Below are positions 1 through 8,124 of a DNA stretch of 64,000 bases, piece after piece (position 1 is the first letter of the stretch; every line of letters begins with the position of its first letter). Where the stretch lies: positions 1 to 64,000 of the forward strand of contig PNKH01000030.1 in assembly GCA_013822345.1 (NCBI GenBank), written 5' to 3'. This DNA comes from Isosphaera sp. Its GTDB lineage: Bacteria; Planctomycetota; Planctomycetia; Gemmatales; Gemmataceae. The translations under genes were made by a program, and so were the position numbers. The notes under the pieces were generated by a model. That model did no database searches. It was not told where the DNA came from and saw only the letters and a list, made by a program, of their open reading frames with translations.

Positions 1-10
1 GCGAGTTCCC

Positions 11-73
11 GGCGAGCCGGGAGCGTCAGCGACCGGAGGAACGTCCTCCGGTCGCTGACGCTCCCGGCTCGCC
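11..73. repeat. Perfect intergenic palindrome, family A
   Basis: Two perfect 30-bp arms (11-40 and 44-73) flank a 3-nt loop. The arms begin GGCGAGCCGGGAGCG. The element lies just past the 3' end of the minus-strand DUF1559 gene. There is no T-run typical of an intrinsic terminator. Nearly the same arms occur at 2324-2387, so it is a repeated element and not only a local hairpin. Confidence 0.9.
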
Positions 74-90
74 GCGTTACCGCCTCCGGG

Positions 91-1059
91 TCAGTCGAGC
101 GTCCCCACCTCACCCGCGCCCCGGGTGATCAGCCGGGCGAACTGCCGCACCCCGACCGACGCCCGGACGAACTGCACCGACCCGTCCCCGAGCGCCGCGT
201 TCAGCCCTCCGGTGTGCAGCCCGAACGGGGCATACGACCGGCCGGCGTTCAGGTCGCCGGAGTCCGGGATGTACAGGTTCACGCAGTTCACCGCGCACGC
301 GTTCCCCGGCTTCAGCCCGTCGAGGGTGCTGCCGAAGAACCGGGCGGCGGCCGACCGCGGGCGGGCCCACCCGCCCTCCGCGTTCGGGGTCCCGGTGTAG
401 TCCGGCCGGGCCGCCGGCGGGAGCGGCGACGGCCGGTTCCCCACCCACAGCACCGGCCGGCCGACGCTCTCCACCAGCAGCAGGGTGCCCGCCAGGCCGT
501 CACTCACCCGCCCGAACGTCGGCCGCGGCTCTTGCCCGACCGGCGGCATGATCCCGGCCTTCGACGCGTTGGTGGCGGCGTCGATGAACGACGTCAGCCC
601 CAGCCCGATCTGGTCGACCGGCAGGTAGTCGTTGGTCGGGTAGGTGCCGGCGTCGAGGGCGGTCACCGGGTCGGACGGGCACTCGAAGGTCGGGACGCGG
701 CCCCGGGCCAGGGTGTCGTTCCCGCCGGCGTTCCAGGCGAGGGTCGGGTCGTACCGCCCGGCCAGCGCCCCCTTCTCGATGTACGGCAGGACCTTGTGGG
801 TCCACGAGTACCCGACCGGCAGGTCGGGCGTGGTGGTGACGACGGTGTTCGGCAGGAACCCGTTCGCGTCGTGGTGGTGGTGCAGGGCGAGGGCGAGTTG
901 CTTCAGGTTGTTGGCGCACTTCGCCCGGGCCGCGGCCTCGCGCACCTTCTGGACGGCCGGGAGGAGGAGGCCGACCAGCACCGCGATGATGGCGATCACG
1001 ACCAGCAGCTCGATCAGCGTGAACCCGCGGCGCGGGTTCGGGGGGAGAGGGGGTCGCAC
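91..1059 (-). CDS. DUF1559 protein with type IV pilin-like N-terminus
   Basis: A 322-residue protein with a GTG start at 1057-1059. Residues about 12-40 carry the prepilin cleavage/methylation signature [19 protein letters not shown], followed by the typical [24 protein letters not shown] helix. The rest matches the DUF1559 (SBP_bac_10-like) pattern, ending with a GDGSVQF motif near the C-terminus. These proteins are numerous in planctomycetes; they are presumed to be inserted in the membrane and processed by prepilin peptidase, and their function is unknown. The small lipoprotein gene at 1085-1549 lies just upstream, 25 bp away on the same strand, so the two are probably co-transcribed. The same pairing in the other order occurs at 39122-40527. 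Confidence 0.93.
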   Translation of the reverse strand: MRPPLPPNPRRGFTLIELLVVIAIIAVLVGLLLPAVQKVREAAARAKCANNLKQLALALHHHHDANGFLPNTVVTTTPDLPVGYSWTHKVLPYIEKGALAGRYDPTLAWNAGGNDTLARGRVPTFECPSDPVTALDAGTYPTNDYLPVDQIGLGLTSFIDAATNASKAGIMPPVGQEPRPTFGRVSDGLAGTLLLVESVGRPVLWVGNRPSPLPPAARPDYTGTPNAEGGWARPRSAAARFFGSTLDGLKPGNACAVNCVNLYIPDSGDLNAGRSYAPFGLHTGGLNAALGDGSVQFVRASVGVRQFARLITRGAGEVGTLD

Positions 1060-1084
1060 GCTCTACTCCGAAAGGGGCTCCGGG

Positions 1085-1549
1085 TCAGGGGGACAGGGAG
1101 AAGGTCCCGAGGTCGTTGTCGCCCGGGCCGACCCGGGCGGCGAGCGAGGTGGCCCCGGGGGTCGCGTACCGCTCCGGCAGCAGGTTCTTCCCCGTCCCCT
1201 CCGGGTCGCCGTCCTTGTTCCGGACGGTCCGCTCCTTGCTGACGCACACCTTGTACTCGCCGGCCGGCGCCCCGTCCCGGGCGTAGTAGGTGCTCAGCCG
1301 GAAGGTGCCGTCCGGGCCGGTGGTGGCGGTCGGGTGGCGGTCCCGGAGGGCCGCCGGGTCGGTCGGGCAGAGGATGACGACGGCCCCGGCGACCGGCTTG
1401 TTGTCGAACACCACCTTGCCGCCGGCCGGGTAGACCGGCAGGCGGTCGGGTTCGCGGCCGCAGCCGAGGGCGCCGAGGAGCACCAGGAGGAGGCCGGGGC
1501 ACCGGCCGGCGGTCCGACGCGCGGCCCGGCCGACACCGGGGGTGGGCAT
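1085..1549 (-). CDS. Small lipoprotein with carboxypeptidase-regulatory-like fold
   Basis: A protein of about 154 residues from the ATG at 1547-1549; an in-frame TTG two codons upstream (1555) is an alternative start. The N-terminus has arginines, then a hydrophobic stretch LLLVLLGALGC whose Cys is a plausible lipobox Cys. The mature part has the beta-sandwich pattern of planctomycete transthyretin-like/carboxypeptidase-regulatory domains (GGKVVFDNKPVAGAVVIL, then TGPDGTFRL and PAGEYKV). Such proteins regularly accompany DUF1559 genes. It lies immediately upstream of the DUF1559 gene on the same strand. It is probably anchored in the membrane on the periplasmic side; its ligand is unknown. 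Confidence 0.82.
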   Translation of the reverse strand: MPTPGVGRAARRTAGRCPGLLLVLLGALGCGREPDRLPVYPAGGKVVFDNKPVAGAVVILCPTDPAALRDRHPTATTGPDGTFRLSTYYARDGAPAGEYKVCVSKERTVRNKDGDPEGTGKNLLPERYATPGATSLAARVGPGDNDLGTFSLSP

Positions 1550-1634
1550 GAGCAACCCCCGTCTCGGGGACGACGAACGGGACCGTGTGAAAGTCTAACC
1601 CGCACCACCGCCACGCGTCGAGCGGAATCCGCGC

Positions 1635-2249
1635 CTACCGCCGCCGGGCCGTCTTCCGCCGCACCCGGAACTCGCCGCCGCCGCGGAACGTCACCAGCAC
1701 CGCCCCGACCCCGCCGTACCGCTCGAACAACTCCTCCGTCACCCCCTCCTCGTCCGGCCACGGGTAGGCGAACACCACGTCCAGGTCGTCCGGGTCGAGC
1801 CCCAGCTCCCGGTACGCGTCGTCCGCCTCGGTCGTCAGCCAGGCGTACTGCCCGGCGGCGTGCACCCGGCCCTCGGCCCCGGGCGGGACGAAGCTCCCGC
1901 AGACGAACTCGGCCGACAGCCCGAAGTCCTCGGCCAGCCGCCGGGCCTCGTCGACCAGCTGCCACTCGACCTCGATCCCGCAGGCGTCGAACTCGAGCAT
2001 CGCGGCCAGGCAGGTCACCACCCCGAATCCGCTCCCCCACTCGCAGAACCGCCGGCCCCGGATTTGCTCGGAGTCGGCCAGCGCCCGGAGTACGCGGAAC
2101 GCCCCGGCGGGGTCGCTCGGGACGAACCCGGGGATCACCACCTCCTCCTGGAACCGGGCGACCCGCCGGTCCGCCTCGCGGAGGAACCGGGCCACGTCCG
2201 CCGGCGGCGGGTCGGGGCGGACAGCCGGGGTCAGGTCGCGGAGCGGCAT
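1635..2249 (-). CDS. Class I SAM-dependent methyltransferase-like protein
   Basis: A 204-residue protein starting at ATG 2247-2249. The motif I region reads FCEWGSGFGVVT (about residues 69-80), a good glycine-rich SAM-binding loop with the preceding acidic residue. GIEVE about 15 residues later fits motif II, the acidic residue that binds the ribose. A later DVVFAYPWPDEE segment fits motif IV. The substrate cannot be read from the sequence. The length fits a minimal methyltransferase domain with an N-terminal helical cap. It stands alone: the neighbour at 1085-1549 is separated by 85 bp and belongs to a different functional group. The C-terminus is strongly basic (RRKTARRR). Confidence 0.75.
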   Translation of the reverse strand: MPLRDLTPAVRPDPPPADVARFLREADRRVARFQEEVVIPGFVPSDPAGAFRVLRALADSEQIRGRRFCEWGSGFGVVTCLAAMLEFDACGIEVEWQLVDEARRLAEDFGLSAEFVCGSFVPPGAEGRVHAAGQYAWLTTEADDAYRELGLDPDDLDVVFAYPWPDEEGVTEELFERYGGVGAVLVTFRGGGEFRVRRKTARRR

Positions 2250-2323
2250 GGGACGGGAGAATCCGGAAAAGCAGCCCCGCTCGGCGGCGAACGGCGCGGA
2301 AGTCCTACCATGGTGTTGTAGCC

Positions 2324-2387
2324 GGCGAGCCGGGAGCGTGAGCGACCGGAGGAGGCGTTCTCCGGCCGCTCACGCTCCCGGCTCGCC
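2324..2387. repeat. Intergenic palindrome, family A (second copy)
   Basis: Arms 2324-2353 and 2358-2387 pair over 30 bp with two mismatches around a 4-nt loop. The left arm matches the 11-40 arm except for one base. It sits between two divergently transcribed genes (methyltransferase and desaturase), where a terminator would serve neither gene. Confidence 0.87.
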
Positions 2388-2522
2388 AGGACTGCACTCG
2401 CACCGGCCCGGCCCTGCCGGGTAGACTCCCAGGCGAGTTTGCCCGCCCGCGGCGTCCGTTTACCCCGCGGCACGGCGGATGTCCGCCGCGCCGCCCGCAT
2501 CCACCACCCACCGGGTCACCCG

Positions 2523-3494
2523 TTGTCCACCGCCGCACCCGACCTCCACGTCCCGATCCCGGCCACGCCCGAACCGGAACCCCGCCACGACACCCGCACC
2601 CTGGTGTTCGCCTGGCTCGGGACGTTCGTCGGGGTCACCGTCCCGATCGCCGGGGTGGCCGGGGCCGCCGCCGTCACCTGGGGCTGGGGGTTCGGGTGGG
2701 TCGAGCTGGCGCTGCTGGTCGGGATGTACACCGCCACCATGCTCGGGGTGACGGTCGGGTGGCACCGGCTGTTCACCCACCGGTCGTTCCAGACCGTCCG
2801 CCCGGTCCAGTTCGTCCTCGGGGTGCTCGGGTCGATGACCTTCCAGGGGCCGCTGATCGACTGGGTCGGGCGGCACCGGCTGCACCACCAGTACAGCGAC
2901 GCGGACGGGGACCCGCACAGCCCGTACCCGCACCGGCCGGGGGTGTGGGGGTGGCTGGCCGGGTTCTGGCACTCGCACATCGGGTGGGCGTTCGCCCCGA
3001 TGCAGAAGGGGCTGGAGCGGTACGCCGGGGACCTCCGCCGCAGCCCGATGCTCCGGTTCGTCAGCGACTGGTTTGTCCTGTGGGCGGCCCTCGGGGTGCT
3101 GATCCCGGCGGCCGTCGGGTACGCGTTCGGCGGGTGGGAGGGGGCGCTGGCCGGGTTCCTGTGGGGCGGGCTGGTCCGGATCTTCCTCGGCCACCACGTC
3201 ACCTGGAGCGTGAACTCGATCTGTCACCTGTGGGGGACCCGCCCGTACCACAGCGACGACCACAGCCGGAACAACCCGGTGGTCGGGGTGCTGGCGATGG
3301 GCGAGGGATGGCACAACAACCACCACGCGTTCCCGTCGTCCGCCCGGCACGGGCTGCGGTGGTGGCAGTTCGACGCCAGCTACCTCGTCATCCGGCTGCT
3401 CCAGGCGTGCGGGCTGGCGTGGAAGGTTCGGCTCCCGACCGCGGCCGAGCTGGACGCCCGGGACCGGCGGAAGTTGCCGGCCGCGGCCGGCTGA
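2523..3494 (+). CDS. Acyl-CoA/fatty acid desaturase
   Basis: An integral-membrane di-iron desaturase of the delta-9 type, introducing a double bond into fatty-acyl chains. The three histidine clusters are clear: HRLFTH, HRLHHQ and HNNHH, plus the supporting HHVTWSVNSICH and GEGWHNNHH contexts. Hydrophobic segments lie before the first box and between the second and third, as in the family. I prefer the TTG start at 2523 (323 residues). The frame stays open to a TTG at 2439, which would add 28 residues, low in hydrophobicity and rich in Arg and Pro, that do not resemble the family. The gene converges on the acyltransferase gene with only 6 bp between stop codons. It probably adjusts membrane lipid unsaturation. 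Confidence 0.92.
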   Translation: MSTAAPDLHVPIPATPEPEPRHDTRTLVFAWLGTFVGVTVPIAGVAGAAAVTWGWGFGWVELALLVGMYTATMLGVTVGWHRLFTHRSFQTVRPVQFVLGVLGSMTFQGPLIDWVGRHRLHHQYSDADGDPHSPYPHRPGVWGWLAGFWHSHIGWAFAPMQKGLERYAGDLRRSPMLRFVSDWFVLWAALGVLIPAAVGYAFGGWEGALAGFLWGGLVRIFLGHHVTWSVNSICHLWGTRPYHSDDHSRNNPVVGVLAMGEGWHNNHHAFPSSARHGLRWWQFDASYLVIRLLQACGLAWKVRLPTAAELDARDRRKLPAAAG

Positions 3495-3500
3495 CGGCGG

Positions 3501-4595
3501 TCACGCGGCGCGGCGGGCCGGGACTGGCTCGGGAACGGCCGGCGCGGCGGGGCGGGCGGTCAGCCACCCCTCGACCTGTCGGCCCAGCGCGATCCCGGGC
3601 CGCTCCACCAAGCGGTGGGCGACCGCCGTCAGGGCCAGCGACCCCGCCACCAGGCACGGGACGAAGGCCCACCCCGGCAGGGACGACTGGAGGAGCAGGA
3701 TCAGGACCAGGCAGTGGAGCAGGTACAGCGGGTAGCTCCGCTCCCCGGCCCAGCACACGACCCGCGGCATCCGCCGGCGTCGAAGTTCGAGCAGGAGCAG
3801 GAAGACGCCCCCGCCGATCGCATACCGGCAGGCGAAGTGGGCGACGACCGGCCACAGGATCGGCCCCGCCCCGGGGAAGGCCCGGAAGTGGGCCCACCAC
3901 ACGACCCCGACCGCCGCGACCCACCCGGCCAGGAGGCGGTAGAAGGTGGCCCGCCGGATCGCCCCGGTGTAGTACCGGTAGGCGACGAGGCCGGCCACCG
4001 CGGACAGGGCCTGGGCGTGGAGGCTCCAGATCGCGACCGGCCGCCCGTACAGGAGGGGCCGGCCCACCCCGACCACGACCAACAGGACGAGCAGGGCGGC
4101 GAACCCCCGCGGCCCGACCCGGCCGAGCACCCCGGCGGCGAACGCGACCGCGAACCCGGCGTAGGTCAGCCACTCGAACGCCAGCGTCCAGTACACCGGC
4201 CACGCGTACCCGACCCGGAACACGTCCTGGGCCATGGCCGCGTTCGCCACCCACCACCCGGCCCCGTCCGGGGCGCCGTTCCACCCGTAACGTTGCCAGC
4301 CGGTGGCCAGGTACGCCGCGGCCAGCCCGAGACTCAGCCAGTACACGGGGAACAGCCGGGCCACCCGCCGGACCAGGAACGACCGGAGCGGGCGGCCGGC
4401 CTCCAGGCTCATCGGCACCACGAACCCGCTGATCAGGAAGAACGTCACCACCCCGGCCTGACCGAGCACGTAGGTCAGCGTCCAGCCCGTGGTCGCCGGG
4501 AACCGGGCGTTGAGCGCGTGCTCGACGACCACGAGTAGCGCGGCGGCCGCGCGGGCGGCGTCCAGGAAGTCGAGGCGGTTATGGGCGGCGGGCAT
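3501..4595 (-). CDS. Membrane acyltransferase, acyltransferase-3 (OafA) family
   Basis: A 364-residue multi-pass protein from the ATG at 4593-4595. The frame is open for another 70 codons upstream, but that extension is hydrophilic and Pro/Gly-rich, and the family motif starts right after this Met (NRLDFLDAARAAAALLVVVEHA). That motif, with the FFLISGFVV segment about 40 residues later, is diagnostic of acyltransferase-3. About ten transmembrane helices follow, with SYPLYLLHCLVL near the C-terminal end as usual. The family transfers acetyl or other acyl groups to sugars or lipids at the membrane. The acceptor is unknown. It converges with the desaturase gene. Confidence 0.88.
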   Translation of the reverse strand: MPAAHNRLDFLDAARAAAALLVVVEHALNARFPATTGWTLTYVLGQAGVVTFFLISGFVVPMSLEAGRPLRSFLVRRVARLFPVYWLSLGLAAAYLATGWQRYGWNGAPDGAGWWVANAAMAQDVFRVGYAWPVYWTLAFEWLTYAGFAVAFAAGVLGRVGPRGFAALLVLLVVVGVGRPLLYGRPVAIWSLHAQALSAVAGLVAYRYYTGAIRRATFYRLLAGWVAAVGVVWWAHFRAFPGAGPILWPVVAHFACRYAIGGGVFLLLLELRRRRMPRVVCWAGERSYPLYLLHCLVLILLLQSSLPGWAFVPCLVAGSLALTAVAHRLVERPGIALGRQVEGWLTARPAAPAVPEPVPARRAA

Positions 4596-5556
4596 CCGGG
4601 CCTCGGCGGGCGGATCAGGGACCGTCGATTCATCGTCCGGCCGCCACACCGGACTTGAGGGCGCGGCCCGCCGCGACCCTCCCCACCACCCGGGCTCCCG
4701 TCCGCCCCCCGACCCCGCAGAATCCCGCGGCGCGTGCATCAATTCCCGAAGATGTTTCCCGCCCGGAGCGCCGGAAGCCTCGGGAAACACGAGACGAGGC
4801 CGCATCCGTCCTCGCCTGAATTGGGCGGCGTTTCCCGCCCTCCGCCGGCCGAATCTTCTCTCCGCCGGCGAACGTCATCCGCGACTCCGGCAGGGGTGTG
4901 CAGTCCCGACAACGCCCCGCAGGTCGCCCGTCGGTTCCGGGGCCGCGGGCGGTTTGACTTCATCCGCCCGCGGGGTACGAGTGGTGTGCGGCCGGCGGGC
5001 GGGTGCCCGCCCCACCGGTCGCGGTTGGCATCCCCGATACTGGCAAACCGGTTGTGAGGCGGCGGCTGCGCAAAGCCGTGGGTCCCCCGGGAGCGCCTCC
5101 CGGTCGATCGCCAGGTTACCGAAGGGGTTGCAGTACCTCGGCCGCCCGGGGCCACGTGCACGCTTCCTGCACGCCACGGGGAATGACATCGTGCCCGCCC
5201 GACCGCCAGGCGATCGCCGGTTGCTCGCTCACACCCGCCCTGCTTCGCCCCGTCCGGTCTCGCCGGCAGGTCCCGTTCCTGGTGAACACGACCGCCGGCC
5301 CGCGCGACCACCCCCCGGTCGGGGCATGCGGTGAGTGCCGACACGCTCGCCCGGTACGGCGTGTTCCCCGACCCGGGGTGGCGCCCGACAGGCAGGGTCT
5401 CGACCCGGACGACGGCCTCCGCCGTCGCAAGCCGTCGGACGGGACCGGATAGCCGGACTGCCCCGCCAGGGACGACATCCCGCTGGTCGCCCGACTGGGT
5501 ACTCGAAGCACGACGGCTCACGCCCTCCCGTCCGGGCGACCGGACCTTACCCACCG
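4596..5556. other. 961-bp stretch without a convincing gene
   Basis: Open frames exist on both strands but their translations are arginine/proline-rich low-complexity sequences with no recognisable domain, and several overlap one another. Base composition looks less extreme than in the flanking genes, with motifs such as TTCCCGAAGATG and GAATTGG. I see no tRNA cloverleaf and no long palindrome. A 10-bp perfect hairpin lies at 4943-4973. The stretch separates the divergently transcribed acyltransferase and FHA-GGDEF genes. It could be a long control region, a decayed gene or an unrecognised non-coding RNA. Confidence 0.6.
4943..4973. promoter_or_regulatory. Hairpin in the gene-free stretch
   Basis: CCGCGGGCGG (4943-4952) and its exact complement CCGCCCGCGG (4964-4973) flank an AT-richer 11-nt loop, TTTGACTTCAT. 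The loop holds TTGACT, which resembles a -35 hexamer, but no good -10 follows at 17 nt. Its function is unknown; it is simply the clearest structure in the 961-bp gap. Confidence 0.35.
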
Positions 5557-6519
5557 ATGCGAATGGCCCCGCCCGCCGACCCGACCGACCTCAGCCCGGA
5601 CGCGTGGATCGACCCTGCCGCCGCGCGCGACTCGGTCCGCGCCGCCGGGGACGAGACCGGCCGCCTCCCGGCGCCGGTGCCACCCGCCGCCGGGTCGACC
5701 GCCTACCTGGTGCGGGTCCACCCGCTCGGGGACGGGGCCGGGTCGCCCCACCCGGTCGGCCCGCTCCCGGTCGTGATCGGGCGGGGCGAGGCGGCGGAGG
5801 TCCACACCCCCGACCAGTCCGTCTCCCGCCGCCACGCCCGGGTCGGGCTCGGGCCGGACGGCCGGTACCACGTGTTCGACCTGGGGAGCAGCAACGGGAC
5901 GTACGTGAACGAGGCGCGGGTGACCCACGCCGCCCTCGCGGACGGGGACACGGTCCGGGTCGGGCGGGTGGTGTACCGGTTCCTGACGGCCGGCAACCCC
6001 GAGGCCGCGTACCACCGGGAGGCGGCCCGGGCGGCGGGCGAGGACCCGCTCACCGGGCTCTTGAACCGGCGGGCGTTCGACGCCGTCCTGGCCCGGGAGC
6101 TGGCCGCGGCCGCCCGGGCCGGCCGCCCGACCGCCCTCCTGCTGTTCGACGTGGACCGGTTCAAGGACGTCAACGACGGGCTCGGGCACCCGGCCGGGGA
6201 CCACACCCTGCGGGAGGTGGTGCGGCGGGTCCGGGCCGAGCTGCGGGGCGGGGACGTGTTCGCCCGGTCCGGCGGGGACGAGTTCGCGGTCCTGCTCCCG
6301 GGGGCCGACGCGGCGGCGGGGAAGGGGGTCGCGGAGGTGGTCCGGCGGGCGGTCGGCGGCCGCCCGTTCGGGTTCGGCGGGGCCCGGTACGCGGTGACCG
6401 TGAGCGTCGGGGTGGCGGCGTGCGGGGCCGGGGAGTCGGTCGCCCCGGCCGACCTGGTCCGGCGGGCCGACGAGCGGCTGTACGCGGCGAAGGCCGGCGG
6501 CCGGGACCGGGCGGAGTGA
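5557..6519 (+). CDS. FHA-GGDEF diguanylate cyclase
   Basis: A 320-residue cytoplasmic signalling protein from ATG 5557; the frame extends further upstream but only through low-complexity sequence. Residues about 50-145 form an FHA domain with the phosphothreonine-binding motifs GRG (75-77), SRRH (90-93) and SSNGTYVN (111-118). Residues about 160-318 form a GGDEF domain: DPLTGLLNRRAF, LLFDVDRFKDVND, and the catalytic SGGDEF at 238-243. An RxxD product-inhibition site (RGGD, 230-233) sits five residues before GGDEF. All key residues are intact, so it should convert two GTP to c-di-GMP and be feedback inhibited. The FHA domain suggests control by a Ser/Thr kinase; a kinase is encoded at 46205-48823. 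Confidence 0.93.
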   Translation: MRMAPPADPTDLSPDAWIDPAAARDSVRAAGDETGRLPAPVPPAAGSTAYLVRVHPLGDGAGSPHPVGPLPVVIGRGEAAEVHTPDQSVSRRHARVGLGPDGRYHVFDLGSSNGTYVNEARVTHAALADGDTVRVGRVVYRFLTAGNPEAAYHREAARAAGEDPLTGLLNRRAFDAVLARELAAAARAGRPTALLLFDVDRFKDVNDGLGHPAGDHTLREVVRRVRAELRGGDVFARSGGDEFAVLLPGADAAAGKGVAEVVRRAVGGRPFGFGGARYAVTVSVGVAACGAGESVAPADLVRRADERLYAAKAGGRDRAE

Positions 6520-6540
6520 GGGGCGGTGCGGGAGGCGGGC

Positions 6541-6600
6541 GGGAGGGCGAGGCTCCCGCCGAGCCGAAGGCACCCGGCTCGGCGGGAGCCTCGCCCTCCC
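6541..6600. terminator. Perfect 26-bp palindrome between convergent genes
   Basis: Arms 6541-6566 and 6575-6600 are perfect complements around an 8-nt loop. It lies 21 bp after the stop of the FHA-GGDEF gene and before the stop of the convergent TPR-like gene, so it may act as a bidirectional terminator, although there is no T-tract. The arm core is CTCCCGCCGAGCCG. Confidence 0.6.
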
Positions 6601-6636
6601 GGCGGACCCCGTTCCGGCGTCGGACCCGGCCCGGGG

Positions 6637-7143
6637 TCACTCCAGCATGCCGGCCGGCTCGTCGACCGACTCCCGGGGCGGGGCCACGTCCGGGTGGGAC
6701 ATGATCATCCGGGCGCAGCTGTTCCACCGCAGCAGTGGGTCGTCGTTGGCCGGCGGCCGGACCCGCTCGGCCGTCTCGTAGTGGGCCATCGCCCGGCGGA
6801 AGCAGTCGTACGCCGCCTCCCCGCCGCGCGGCTTGTTCGACCGCAGCCACGCCACCCCCTCGCGCTCGGCGATGATGCCGGCGTAGTACGCCCGCTCGTA
6901 CTCCCCGCGGAGCCGCGGCAGGAGCTTGCGGGCCGACGCCGGGGACGCCGGGCGGGTGTCGTGGAACCGGTCGGCCAGGGCCAGCACCAGGGTGGTCAGC
7001 GCCGCCTGGTTGTCCGGGTCGACCCGGAGCACGTCCTCGCAGATGCTCTCCGCCTGCTCCGGCTCGTTCAGCAGCCGGTACCGGTGCGCCTTCTCCAGCG
7101 CCGCCGGGACCCCCTCGGGCGTCAGCGACTTGAGCTCGAACAT
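6637..7143 (-). CDS. TPR-like helical protein of unknown function
   Basis: A 168-residue protein. The start is taken at ATG 7141-7143 because GGGGGA lies about 9 nt upstream; the frame continues 11 codons further. Two or more helix pairs resemble TPR units: ALEKAHRYRLLNEPEQAESICEDVLRVDPDNQAALTTL near the N-terminus and AYDCFRRAMAHYETAERV near residue 130. There is no signal peptide or membrane segment, so it is probably cytoplasmic and mediates protein contacts. The C-terminus (RWNSCARMI) recurs in related planctomycete proteins to my recollection, but I cannot assign a function. It lies downstream of sdhB on the same strand, separated by a palindrome. Confidence 0.75.
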   Translation of the reverse strand: MFELKSLTPEGVPAALEKAHRYRLLNEPEQAESICEDVLRVDPDNQAALTTLVLALADRFHDTRPASPASARKLLPRLRGEYERAYYAGIIAEREGVAWLRSNKPRGGEAAYDCFRRAMAHYETAERVRPPANDDPLLRWNSCARMIMSHPDVAPPRESVDEPAGMLE

Positions 7144-7180
7144 GGCGTCATCCCCCGAGCGCGGGTCGGATGCCAACCGG

Positions 7181-7222
7181 GTTAGCGACGCGTCGAAGAC
7201 GCGTCTTCGACGCGTCGCTAAC
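7181..7222. repeat. Perfect 42-bp palindrome with no loop
   Basis: GTTAGCGACGCGTCGAAGAC (7181-7200) is followed by GC and its exact complement (7203-7222), so the whole 42 bp is self-complementary. GACGCGTC occurs three times within it. It sits 5 bp before the sdhB stop codon, between sdhB and the TPR-like gene. Confidence 0.85.
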
Positions 7223-7227
7223 CGGGG

Positions 7228-7983
7228 TTACTTCTTACGCGGGCGGAACACGAGCTGGATGAGCTTCAGCACCGGGTCGTAGAACTCGTCCACCACCCGC
7301 TCCTTGAGCGGGATGATGGCGTTGTCGGTGATCGTGATGTGCTCCGGGCAGACCTTGGTGCAGCACTTGGTGATGTTGCAGTACCCGATCCCGTACTCCT
7401 TCTTCAGCTCCGGGACGCGGTCGCCGGTGTCGAGCGGGTTCATCTCCAGCGAGGCGGCGTAGACGAGGAACCGCGGGCCGACGAACTGCTCGTGCTTGTG
7501 GTGGTCCCGGAGGACGTGGCACACGTCCTGGCACAGGAAGCACTCGATGCACTTGCGGAACTCCTGCACCCGGTCGGCGTCCTCCTGGGCCATCCGCCAG
7601 GTGCCGTCCGGGGCGTCCGCCGGCCGCGGCTTGAACGGGGCGATCCGCTTCTTCACCTCGTAGTTCCAGGACACGTCGGTGACGAGGTCCTTGACCGGCG
7701 GGAACGCCTGCATCGGCTCGACGATCACCGGCTGGTCGGTGGGGAGGTCGTCGAGCCGGGTCATGCACATCAGCCGCGGGACGCCGTTCACCTCGGCCGA
7801 GCACGACCCGCACTTGCCGGCCTTGCAGTTCCACCGGCAGGCGAGGTCCGGGGCCTGGGTCGCCTGGATCTGGTGGACGGCGTCGAGGACGACCATCCCC
7901 TCCCCGACCTCGGCGGGGTAGTCCCGGAACTCGCCGCCGCCCTCCGGCTTCGTGCGCCAGATGCGGAACGTGGCCTGGCCCAT
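7228..7983 (-). CDS. sdhB: Succinate dehydrogenase/fumarate reductase iron-sulfur subunit
   Basis: A 251-residue electron-transfer subunit linking the flavoprotein to the membrane anchor. The N-terminal ferredoxin domain has the [2Fe-2S] ligands C53, C58, C61 and C73 (NCKAGKCGSC then C). The C-terminal domain carries CIECFLCQDVC (C145, C148, C151, C155) and CNITKCCTKVCPEH (C202, C207/C208, C212), which supply the [4Fe-4S] and [3Fe-4S] centres. Start ATG at 7981-7983. It is the last gene of a minus-strand sdhC-sdhA-sdhB operon. A 47-bp-arm palindrome separates it from sdhA, which is unusual in an operon whose subunits are made in equal amounts. Confidence 0.97.
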   Translation of the reverse strand: MGQATFRIWRTKPEGGGEFRDYPAEVGEGMVVLDAVHQIQATQAPDLACRWNCKAGKCGSCSAEVNGVPRLMCMTRLDDLPTDQPVIVEPMQAFPPVKDLVTDVSWNYEVKKRIAPFKPRPADAPDGTWRMAQEDADRVQEFRKCIECFLCQDVCHVLRDHHKHEQFVGPRFLVYAASLEMNPLDTGDRVPELKKEYGIGYCNITKCCTKVCPEHITITDNAIIPLKERVVDEFYDPVLKLIQLVFRPRKK

Positions 7984-8003
7984 AGTCGTTGGTCCTTGTC
8001 TTT

Positions 8004-8112
8004 AGCCCCGAAGGGGCGGCGAGGGAATAGCCCGGGGTGCCAACCCCGGGCGGCCGGTGCGGGCGCCCGGGGTTGGCACCCCGGGCTATTCCCTCGCCGC
8101 CCCTTCGGGGCT
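8004..8112. repeat. Long perfect palindrome between sdhA and sdhB
   Basis: Arms 8004-8050 and 8066-8112 are perfectly complementary over 47 bp with a 15-nt loop. This is the longest perfect stem in the window. It fills most of the sdhA-sdhB gap, starting 21 bp before the sdhB start on the minus strand and ending 12 bp from the sdhA stop. In the sdh mRNA it would form a very stable hairpin. Confidence 0.93.
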
Positions 8113-8124
8113 CCGGAACACCGT

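Noticed and set aside
4943-4973. Strong promoter based on TTGACT in the hairpin loop
   Set aside because: No acceptable -10 hexamer at 16-18 bp; only weak matches such as TACGAG or ACGAGT.
4739-5554. A 271-codon minus-strand frame in the gene-free stretch
   Set aside because: It has no recognisable motif, no good ribosome site and a random-like composition, and it competes with equally long frames on the other strand.
5331-6704. Long frames overlapping the FHA-GGDEF gene, such as a 457-codon frame
   Set aside because: Their translation is Arg/Gly/Pro-rich without domains, while the overlapping frame encodes complete FHA and GGDEF motifs. High GC content creates long antisense and shifted frames throughout this window.
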